Positions 1 through 4,131 of a DNA stretch of 5,247 nucleotides are shown here, one piece after another. Both the position numbers and the translations under genes were made by a program. Below the pieces are notes generated by a model. It did no database searches. It had not been told where the DNA came from and saw only the letters and a program-made list of their open reading frames with translations. Source of the stretch: Hydrogenophaga sp. (GTDB lineage Bacteria; Pseudomonadota; Gammaproteobacteria; Burkholderiales; Burkholderiaceae_C); the NCBI GenBank assembly GCA_030684755.1, contig JAUXXN010000306.1, forward strand, positions 1-5,247, given 5' to 3'. Positions within the stretch are counted from its first letter, which is position 1. The number at the start of each line of letters is the position of its first letter.

Positions 1-102
1 GTGCTGGTGGAAGGCGGCTCGCACCACAACACCAACTCGGTCGGCCAAGCGCAGTACCGGGAGGCGATTGCCGGGTTGTTTGGCCTGCCCGTGGTGCGGT
101 AG
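1..102 (+). CDS. Alpha/beta hydrolase, C-terminal end (5' part outside window)
   Basis: Only the last 33 codons and a TAG stop are inside the window; the frame is open from base 1. The peptide starts VLVEGGSHHNTNS, where GGSHHN is the usual surrounding of the catalytic histidine in alpha/beta hydrolases, and it ends GLFGLPVVR. The nucleophile and acid residues would lie upstream and cannot be seen. The same 33 codons occur again, base for base, at 969-1070 inside a longer fragment that shows the acid motif VVHGSQD, which supports the family assignment. This copy may be the end of the intact gene, with the downstream one the partial duplicate, but that cannot be settled here. Substrate unknown. 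Confidence 0.7.
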   Translation: MLVEGGSHHNTNSVGQAQYREAIAGLFGLPVVR

Positions 103-108
103 CGGGTT
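1..108 (+). repeat. Direct repeat, copy 1 (hydrolase 3' end)
   Basis: Bases 1-108 are identical to 969-1076, covering the last 33 hydrolase codons, the TAG stop and six bases after it (CGGGTT). Identity stops at 109 (G here, T at 1077). The left edge of the repeat is outside the window, so the true length is at least 108 bp. Perfect identity suggests a recent duplication or active gene conversion. Confidence 0.95.
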
Positions 109-134
109 GACACTCGCAGGACCATACATACAAT
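107..134 (+). promoter_or_regulatory. Sigma70-type promoter of brnTA
   Basis: A consensus -35 TTGACA (107-112) is followed after 16 bp by a near-consensus -10 TACAAT (129-134). The expected transcription start (about 140-142) falls on the brnT start codon at 141, so the message would be leaderless or nearly so; no Shine-Dalgarno sequence is present. The -35 box straddles the end of the direct repeat: its first two bases are repeat, the other four are unique. The -10 box lies inside a palindrome, as expected for autorepression. Confidence 0.75.
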
Positions 135-143
135 GTATGTATG
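123..143 (+). promoter_or_regulatory. Palindromic operator, probable BrnA binding site
   Basis: A perfect inverted repeat has arms CATACATACA (123-132) and TGTATGTATG (134-143) around a single central A (133). It covers the -10 box, the likely transcription start and the brnT ATG. Each arm carries the tandem CATA units typical of sites bound by paired ribbon-helix-helix dimers. BrnA-family antitoxins are known to repress their own operon, so BrnA or the BrnTA complex is the likely ligand; this is inference from position and symmetry. Confidence 0.7.
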
Positions 144-422
144 ATTAAGTTCGAGTGGGATCTACCCAAGGCTGCGGCCAATCTCAAGAAGCACCAAGTC
201 TCATTCGATGAGGCGAAGTCAGTGTTCTATGACGAGTTCGCCGTTCAGTTCTTCGATGAAGAGCATTCGTCGGACGAAGAGCGCTTTCTGATGTTGGGCA
301 TGAGCTCTGGCGCAAAGTTGCTCATCGTCTGTCATTGCGAGCGAGAACATGGCGAGGTCATCCGCATCATCTCCGCTCGCAAGGCAACCAAGCGCGAAAG
401 CGCGTTCTACCAAGGTGACTGA
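141..422 (+). CDS. brnT: BrnT family ribonuclease toxin
   Basis: This is the 93-residue toxin of a BrnTA type II toxin-antitoxin module (DUF497/PF04365), a RelE-fold endoribonuclease family that blocks translation by cutting RNA until bound by BrnA. The family pattern is complete: FEWD..KA..N..KH.VSF.EA at residues 4-25, EERFLMLG at 46-53, a hydrophobic strand LLIVCHCER at 60-68, and the C-terminal IRIISARKATKRE at 74-86 with a tyrosine at 90. The length matches the family and no residue block is missing, so the toxin is probably functional. ATG 141 is the only start in frame after the promoter; it lacks a Shine-Dalgarno sequence and coincides with the predicted transcription start. The stop is 1 bp before brnA. 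Base composition is visibly lower in GC than the MFS-miaA genes, fitting acquired DNA. Confidence 0.93.
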   Translation: MIKFEWDLPKAAANLKKHQVSFDEAKSVFYDEFAVQFFDEEHSSDEERFLMLGMSSGAKLLIVCHCEREHGEVIRIISARKATKRESAFYQGD

Positions 423-423
423 C

Positions 424-648
424 ATGAAAGCTGAATACGACCTCTCCAAACTGAAGGCACGCAAAAATCCCTACGCATCAAAACTGAAGAAGCCCGTCAC
501 CATGCGGCTTTCCGAGGACGTTGTTGAGTATTTCAAAGGCATGGCTGAAGAGGCTGGCATTCCGTACCAAAGCCTCATCAACCTGTATCTGCGCGACTGT
601 CTTGCCAACCATCGCAAGTTGCAAATCAAGTGGCCACAAACGCTCTGA
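424..648 (+). CDS. brnA: BrnA family ribbon-helix-helix antitoxin
   Basis: This 74-residue antitoxin neutralises BrnT by direct binding and, as in characterised BrnTA systems, should repress the operon through the palindrome at 123-143. A basic N-terminal segment (residues 1-22) is followed by a ribbon-helix-helix: strand KPVTMRL (23-29), helix 1 SEDVVEYFKGMAEEAG (30-45), a turn at IPYQS, and helix 2 LINLYLRDCLAN (51-62). ATG 424 is preferred over an upstream in-frame ATG at 349, which would add residues from inside brnT in a shifted frame; AAGGTGA at 412-418 is a strong ribosome binding site 5 nt before 424. One base separates it from brnT, so the pair is probably translationally coupled in the usual toxin-first BrnTA order. 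The stop lies within 2 bp of the start of unrelated remnant sequence, so the last few residues could have been altered by rearrangement. Confidence 0.9.
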   Translation: MKAEYDLSKLKARKNPYASKLKKPVTMRLSEDVVEYFKGMAEEAGIPYQSLINLYLRDCLANHRKLQIKWPQTL

Positions 649-755
649 TCTGGCGGCTGGCGCTGAACCTGCCCACCCACGAGCGGCCGGCGCGGGTGGG
701 GATGTCGGAGAAAACGCTGCGCAACCTGAAGCAAACGGGCCGCTGCACGCTGGAG
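646..755 (+). pseudogene. XRE/HipB-type helix-turn-helix remnant
   Basis: In the frame opened by GTG 630, residues 7-42 read like the DNA-binding core of an XRE-family regulator: WRLALNLP, then a segment aligning position for position with a canonical helix-turn-helix, then GMSEKTLRNLKQTGRC and TLE. The GMS turn and the TLRNL recognition helix are the clearest signs. Such domains are common in HipB-like antitoxins. The match stops at about residue 42, where hydrolase sequence starts with no stop codon between. The proline and arginine where helix 2 normally has leucine/alanine suggest decay. I infer a 5'-terminal fragment of a regulator gene, cut by brnA on the left and hydrolase on the right. 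Family assignment is by pattern only. Confidence 0.5.
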
Positions 756-1070
756 GAAGGCACTTTCACCTCGATCCCCGATGTGGTGAGCACGTTCAAA
801 TGGGGCTGGCTGCCAGTGTCGCCGCTGATCACCCAGCGCTTTGAAGCGGTAAAGCGCGTGCCCAACATTGGCTCGCCGCTGCTGGTGGTGCACGGCAGCC
901 AAGACCGTCTGATCAGCCCCGAACTGGGCCGCAGGCTGTTCGATGCGGCCACCGGGCGCAAGGCCTTTGTGCTGGTGGAAGGCGGCTCGCACCACAACAC
1001 CAACTCGGTCGGCCAAGCGCAGTACCGGGAGGCGATTGCCGGGTTGTTTGGCCTGCCCGTGGTGCGGTAG
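756..1070 (+). pseudogene. Alpha/beta hydrolase fragment, C-terminal half
   Basis: From GTFTSIPDVV onward the sequence is the C-terminal half of an alpha/beta hydrolase of the COG1073 kind. It has the cap-side segment WLPVSPLITQRFEAV, then PLLVVHGSQDRLIS carrying the acid aspartate, LGRRLFDAA, and VEGGSHHN carrying the catalytic histidine. The N-terminal half with the oxyanion hole and the GxSxG nucleophile is absent, so no active enzyme is expected. The frame is joined without interruption to the helix-turn-helix remnant and open back to GTG 630 inside brnA, giving a possible 146-residue chimera (630-1070). No ribosome binding site was recognised for it. The final 108 bp of the region, through 1076, repeat positions 1-108. 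Confidence 0.75.
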
Positions 1071-1076
1071 CGGGTT
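969..1076 (+). repeat. Direct repeat, copy 2 (hydrolase 3' end)
   Basis: Identical to 1-108 with an offset of 968 bp. The reading frame of the hydrolase is the same in both copies. Sequence diverges at 1077 on the right. Because the hydrolase homology here starts near 756, the two copies may share up to about 320 bp if the upstream gene is intact. The brnTA pair and the helix-turn-helix remnant occupy the unique part of the 968-bp period. Confidence 0.95.
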
Positions 1077-1172
1077 TGGAACGTACTGTGCATGTACCGA
1101 ACCTGCTCGCGTCTCGGGTCAAGCAAGCGGGTGGACTGCAAACAGGGCGTGCCGGGTTTTGTGGAAAATTTA

Positions 1173-1190
1173 TGTCTGTATATTCAGACA
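1173..1190. promoter_or_regulatory. 18-bp dyad TGTCTG-N6-CAGACA, possible operator
   Basis: Perfect 6-bp arms flank TATATT, which itself resembles a -10 element. A repressor site on a promoter for the synthetase gene is one reading, but the start codon is about 150 bp away and no good -35 is seen. It is not a LexA box, because CTG and CAG are separated by 6 rather than 10 bp. Confidence 0.3.
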
Positions 1191-1200
1191 AAACACAGCC

Positions 1201-1229
1201 CTGCAAGCCATGACGCAATCGGCTTGCAG
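1201..1229. other. 9-bp perfect inverted repeat (stem-loop)
   Basis: CTGCAAGCC (1201-1209) and GGCTTGCAG (1221-1229) pair perfectly across an 11-nt loop. No T-run follows, so it is not a standard intrinsic terminator. It lies between the hydrolase fragment and the synthetase gene; role unknown. Confidence 0.5.
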
Positions 1230-1259
1230 CCCATTCAACAACTTGATGTATCGTCTTGG

Positions 1260-1282
1260 CCCGGATGTATCAACCGGGTTTT
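1260..1282 (+). terminator. Weak terminator-like hairpin
   Basis: CCCGG (1260-1264) and CCGGG (1274-1278) form a short GC-rich stem with a 9-nt loop, followed directly by TTTT. Two G·T pairs could extend the base. The stem is short and the T-run minimal, so termination of transcripts from the brnTA-hydrolase side is only possible, not likely. Confidence 0.25.
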
Positions 1283-1343
1283 GCGGTCTACATTGCGTTA
1301 ACCCCCACCCTGCCCGCGCCACCCTCTTAAGCCTCAGACCTGT

Positions 1344-2435
1344 ATGCCAGACCAGGAAGACCTTCAGCTCGCGTACGAACGAGCGCGCCCCGAGTTTCTC
1401 CGCTTCACGCGCAAACTCGAAGGACTACTCATCGATCTCATGGCAACTCGAGGTGTGAGCGTTCATCTAGTGGAGAGTCGCACCAAAGAGATCAAGAGCG
1501 TTGTCGAGAAGGTATCTCGGTCGGCAAAAAGCTACTCCGATCCCTTGAACGAAATCACCGACTTGTCCGGACTCCGCGTCATCGCATACTACGAAGACGA
1601 AGCTGCTCTTGTCGGCGAGATCATTGAGGAAGAGTTCTCTGTCGACGAAGCAAACTCTACGCCGAAATTGCCTTCCCCCTCTGAGTTTGGCTATCGCTCT
1701 GCGCACTACATCGTCTCCCTCAACGACAAGAGATCAGCCCTTCCCGAGTACGCTGGACTAGCTGGCCTCAAGGCCGAGATCCAGGTTCGAACCGTACTTC
1801 AGCACGCTTGGGCGGCAATCTCACACAAACTACAGTACAAGCGAGAGGAGGATGTTCCCGCTGCCCTACGCAGGAAGCTGTTTCGTCTTTCCGCACTTTT
1901 CGAACTGGCGGATGATGAGTTCATCTCACTGCGTGAAGCATCAAGCCGAGTAGGCGCGGAAATCACGTCGCGCATCGACTCGGGCAACCTCGACATCCCT
2001 CTTGACTCTCCCTCCGTCCGTCGCTTCCTAGAGACTTCGCCAGTAGTTCAAGGTCTCTGTCACGTAGCAGAAGCAGTCGGCTTCAACTTCGAGGACCCAA
2101 CTGATGGTGAAGAGACCGATCCCGACAATCCTTCCGACCTCATCAAGCTCGCAACAATTGTGGGGCTCCCGACGCTCACCGCTCTCAACAGCGAGTTGCA
2201 GTCTGCTCAGTCCTGGGCACTGGAGTACCTGGGATCCCAGTACGCAGCAAGTGGGAGCCATGACGAGAGCAAGTGGCACGTAACGCCTAGCTTTGTCTGC
2301 GAACTAGTTCTCATTGGTAGCAGAGCTCGGGCCCTGCGGCTGAATCATCTTCTTTCGTTTGGGTGGGACGAGGGCATAGCCAAGCGAGTGCTCGATATCG
2401 GTGCTCTCCGTTCCGAGCGAGGCCTAATCGGGTAG
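1344..2435 (+). CDS. Stand-alone RelA/SpoT-domain alarmone synthetase with unknown C-terminal region
   Basis: This 363-residue protein carries a RelA/SpoT synthetase domain (PF04607), which transfers pyrophosphate from ATP to GTP/GDP, or to the tRNA 3' end in toxic members. Residues 1-55 look helical. Residues 56-166 hold the domain: SRSAKSYSD (G-loop region, R59, K62), ITDLSGLRVI with D73 matching the metal-binding Asp of RelA, FGYRSAHYIV with Y117 matching the guanine-stacking Tyr, and AEIQVRT with catalytic-type E145, then HAWAAISHKLQYK. Residues 170-210 resemble the helices that follow in small synthetases. Residues 215-363 are soluble and not recognised. No HD hydrolase domain is present. 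ATG 1344 is the first start after an in-frame stop at 1299-1301; no Shine-Dalgarno sequence is visible. Codon use is less GC-rich than in the MFS-miaA genes. The last two codons and stop appear to come from an intron end. Housekeeping, toxic (toxSAS-like) and phage-defence roles remain open. Confidence 0.88.
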   Translation: MPDQEDLQLAYERARPEFLRFTRKLEGLLIDLMATRGVSVHLVESRTKEIKSVVEKVSRSAKSYSDPLNEITDLSGLRVIAYYEDEAALVGEIIEEEFSVDEANSTPKLPSPSEFGYRSAHYIVSLNDKRSALPEYAGLAGLKAEIQVRTVLQHAWAAISHKLQYKREEDVPAALRRKLFRLSALFELADDEFISLREASSRVGAEITSRIDSGNLDIPLDSPSVRRFLETSPVVQGLCHVAEAVGFNFEDPTDGEETDPDNPSDLIKLATIVGLPTLTALNSELQSAQSWALEYLGSQYAASGSHDESKWHVTPSFVCELVLIGSRARALRLNHLLSFGWDEGIAKRVLDIGALRSERGLIG

Positions 2436-2462
2436 CTGGAAGTTTCTAACTCCCAGCCCCCA
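2427..2462 (-). ncRNA. Group II intron domain VI and 3' splice site
   Basis: On the minus strand GCTGGGAGTT (2457-2448) pairs with AACTTCCAGC (2444-2435) around an AGA loop, with one G·T pair that would be an A·C mismatch in plus-strand RNA, so the fold favours minus-strand RNA. Below it come a G·T pair, an unpaired A (complement of T2433) and three G-C pairs (2461-2459 with 2432-2430). The bulged A is 7 nt from a terminal AT at 2428-2427, as expected of a branch point and 3' intron end. Confidence 0.7.
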
Positions 2463-2730
2463 CACCACCCACCGTACGCGTCCGCAGTGGGCGGAACAAC
2501 CAAGTCGGCTCGCTCGACGAAGCTTTCCCTCTTTTCTTCTGTGCCGTATAGCCCTGTGCCTTGCACCACAGGTCTTTCACGCTGAGCAAACCTTGCTCCT
2601 GTAACCACGCGTTGGAAACTACCTGATTGATCACCGGGGTTCTGGACGTCTGCCCATAGCTGTTGCTGCTGCAGCCGTGCTGAATCGCCGACTTCAGGTT
2701 CACGCCCAAGCCCAACCACGCCAGCGGGCC
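2446..2730 (-). pseudogene. Group II intron reverse transcriptase/maturase, C-terminal remnant
   Basis: The minus-strand frame contains LGVNLKSAIQHGCSS, then SYGQTSRTPVINQVVSN, then AWLQEQGLLSVKDLWCKAQGY. This follows the end of bacterial group II intron proteins, where a basic helical segment leads to a 'SRTP...SN.WL..QGL.S...LW' signature. The reverse transcriptase fingers/palm with YADD and most of the maturase domain are absent, and a TGA at 2733-2731 closes the frame upstream, so no functional protein remains. The frame runs past the usual end of such proteins through domain V and stops at TAG 2448-2446 in the loop of domain VI, which is unusual. Recognition is by remembered family pattern; a search against group II intron proteins would settle it. 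Confidence 0.7.
2463..2496 (-). ncRNA. Group II intron domain V
   Basis: The minus strand here is exactly 34 nt, the standard domain V size, and folds as that domain should. CCGCCCAC pairs with GTGGGTGG (one G·T) as the lower stem, TGCG pairs with CGTA as the upper stem, GACG is the tetraloop, and a CG dinucleotide bulges on the 3' strand at the conserved bulge position. One nucleotide separates it from domain VI. Domain V is the catalytic core of group II ribozymes; here it is an orphan because the rest of the ribozyme is missing. Confidence 0.7.
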
Positions 2731-2775
2731 TCATCGCCGCGACGCGTCAAACCGGCGTGAAACCCCGCGCCCGTC

Positions 2776-2795
2776 ATGCCCGCGCAGGCGGGCAT
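2776..2795. repeat. REP-like palindrome
   Basis: ATGCCCGC (2776-2783) and GCGGGCAT (2788-2795) form an 8-bp perfect stem around GCAG, inside the context CCGTC...CCGG. It matches the widespread proteobacterial extragenic palindrome whose chance translation is MPAQAGI. Single copy in this window. It marks non-coding DNA between the intron remnant and the transporter gene and argues against a transporter start at 2776. Confidence 0.7.
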
Positions 2796-2841
2796 CCGGC
2801 GCACGACGACCCAGCCGGGGCGCTTCTGCTACCCTCGACCG

Positions 2842-4131
2842 ATGCCCTCCAAGTCCTCCCCAATGGCCCCTGGCCTGATCGTTCTCACGCTGTCGCTGCT
2901 GCTCGGTCTTCAGCCCATTGCAACCGACCTGTACCTGCCCGCCCTGCCCGCGTTGACCACCGGTTTTGGTGCGCCCATGGCGCAAGCGCAGCTCACGCTG
3001 ACCGCTTTGCTGCTGTCGTTTGGCCTATCGCAGCTGGTGTGGGGGCCGTTGTCGGACCGTTTTGGGCGCCGCCCCATTTTGTTGATCGGCATGGCGGCGT
3101 TTGTGGCGGCTTCGGTGGGCAGCACGTTTTCGCCGACGATGGAGCACCTGATTGCCTGGCGCGCCGTGCAAGGCGCGGCCATGGGCGCGGGGGTGATGTG
3201 TGCGCGCGCCATCGTGCGCGATCTGTACGCGCCCACCGAGGGTGCGCGCATCATGTCCAAAGGGCTTACCGGGTTGGGCGTGATTGCTTGTGCCAGTGCG
3301 CCGCTGGGTGGGCTGCTGTCGGACCTGTTTGGCTGGCGCATAGCGCTGCTGGCGCTGGCGGTGTTTGGTGCGGTCACGCTGGCGCTGCTGGCATGGCGGT
3401 TTGAAGAAACGCTGGAACAGAAAAACCCGCAAGCGCTGCAACCGCTCACACTGCTGCGCACCTGGGGCCAAATTGCACGGAACCCCACGTTCATCGCTTA
3501 CGCGCTGCTGGCCACCACGTCTTACGGCGGGCTTTTCACGTTTTTGGCGGCGTCGTCGTTTGTCTTCATCCAGGTGCTGGGGCTGAGCAAAACCAGCTAC
3601 GGCTTGTTGATGATGTCGATGTCGCTCTGCTACATCTTCGGCACCTTCGCCTGCCGCCGCCTGCTGGTGCGCTTTGGCGTGCGCCGCACGGTGGCTATTG
3701 CGGGTGCCTTCACCCTCACCGGCGGCACCGCCATGGGGGTGATGGCGCTCATGGGCATTCAAAGCACTTGGGCCATCATGCTGCCTTTTTACCTGTTCAT
3801 CATGGCCCACGGTGTGCACCAGCCCTGCGGCCAAAGCGGCGCGGTCAGCCCGTTTCCACAGGCAGCGGGCGCAGCCTCGGCCCTGAGCGGTTTTTTGATG
3901 ATGGTGGCGGCCTTTTTCATGGGCGGCTGGCTGGGCAAGAGCCTGGCGGCGATTGGCGAGGGCACAGGCAGCGTGCTGCCGCTCACCAACGGAATCTGGT
4001 TCTGGAGCGTGCTGATTGCCGCCACCGCTTGGACGCTGGTGCAGCGCCACGGCGATAGCAAAAAACCCCCTGAGCCCATGCGCGTTTTCCCCACAGCACC
4101 CGCGCAAGACGCCACACAAAACCGACCATGA
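2842..4131 (+). CDS. Bcr/CflA family MFS multidrug efflux transporter
   Basis: An inner-membrane proton-driven exporter of the drug:H+ antiporter-1 group. With the start at 2842 it has 429 residues, close to the roughly 400 usual for Bcr/CflA proteins, and a hydrophobic profile consistent with 12 transmembrane helices. Diagnostic features: TDLYLPALP (28-36) after helix 1, MFS motif [12 protein letters not shown] (68-78) between helices 2 and 3, [11 protein letters not shown] (107-117), ARAIVRDLY (121-129), and [15 protein letters not shown] (337-351) near helix 11. A polar tail of about 28 residues ends the protein. The frame is open from ATG 2776, but that codon and MPAQAGI lie in a REP palindrome; ATG 2842 or 2863 is the likely start. 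Neither has a Shine-Dalgarno sequence; TGCTACCCT (2827-2835) could be an extended -10 giving a near-leaderless message. Its TGA overlaps the miaA ATG. Substrate cannot be predicted. Confidence 0.9.
   Translation: MPSKSSPMAPGLIVLTLSLLLGLQPIATDLYLPALPALTTGFGAPMAQAQLTLTALLLSFGLSQLVWGPLSDRFGRRPILLIGMAAFVAASVGSTFSPTMEHLIAWRAVQGAAMGAGVMCARAIVRDLYAPTEGARIMSKGLTGLGVIACASAPLGGLLSDLFGWRIALLALAVFGAVTLALLAWRFEETLEQKNPQALQPLTLLRTWGQIARNPTFIAYALLATTSYGGLFTFLAASSFVFIQVLGLSKTSYGLLMMSMSLCYIFGTFACRRLLVRFGVRRTVAIAGAFTLTGGTAMGVMALMGIQSTWAIMLPFYLFIMAHGVHQPCGQSGAVSPFPQAAGAASALSGFLMMVAAFFMGGWLGKSLAAIGEGTGSVLPLTNGIWFWSVLIAATAWTLVQRHGDSKKPPEPMRVFPTAPAQDATQNRP

Larger units (their letters stand above)
1077..1343. other. 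Intergenic stretch with small dyads, no gene recognised
   Basis: No convincing coding frame on either strand. Three dyads are visible: TGTCTG/CAGACA around TATATT (1173-1190); CTGCAAGCC/GGCTTGCAG with an 11-nt loop (1201-1229); and CCCGG/CCGGG followed by TTTT (1260-1282). An 8-bp direct repeat GATGTATC occurs at 1245-1252 and 1264-1271. I find no promoter of good quality for the following synthetase gene, though TATATT at 1179-1184 could be a -10 box overlapped by the first dyad. Confidence 0.6.
2427..2730 (-). mobile_element. 5'-truncated group II intron, 3' end intact
   Basis: Reading the minus strand from about 2730 to 2427 gives, in the correct order, the C-terminus of a group II intron reverse transcriptase/maturase, a 34-nt domain V and a domain VI with a bulged adenosine and a terminal AT. 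Everything upstream (domains I-III and most of the open reading frame) is missing; an in-frame stop at 2733-2731 and REP-like sequence follow immediately. The 3' intron boundary is predicted at 2427, inside the end of the alarmone synthetase gene and antisense to it. The element cannot splice or move by itself. The left boundary is inferred from where maturase similarity ends. Confidence 0.75.

Noticed and set aside
349..423. Longer antitoxin frame starting at ATG 349
   Set aside because: It would overlap most of the brnT 3' end out of frame and adds low-complexity residues; ATG 424 has a good ribosome binding site and gives the family's normal N-terminus.
1173..1190. LexA (SOS) box
   Set aside because: CTG and CAG are 6 bp apart, not the 10 bp of proteobacterial LexA sites.
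1290..1305. Integron attC-like GTTAACC core, because BrnTA pairs occur in integron cassettes
   Set aside because: It does not fit GTTRRRY, and no matching RYYYAAC partner with the folded attC arms was found nearby.
2435..2457. Hairpin after the synthetase stop as a plus-strand intrinsic terminator
   Set aside because: There is no T-run after it, and the plus-strand stem has an A·C mismatch that becomes a G·T pair on the minus strand, fitting intron domain VI better.
2345..2734. 129-codon minus-strand frame overlapping the synthetase end
   Set aside because: It runs antisense to the synthetase and in a different frame from the maturase remnant; the composition looks like a shadow frame.
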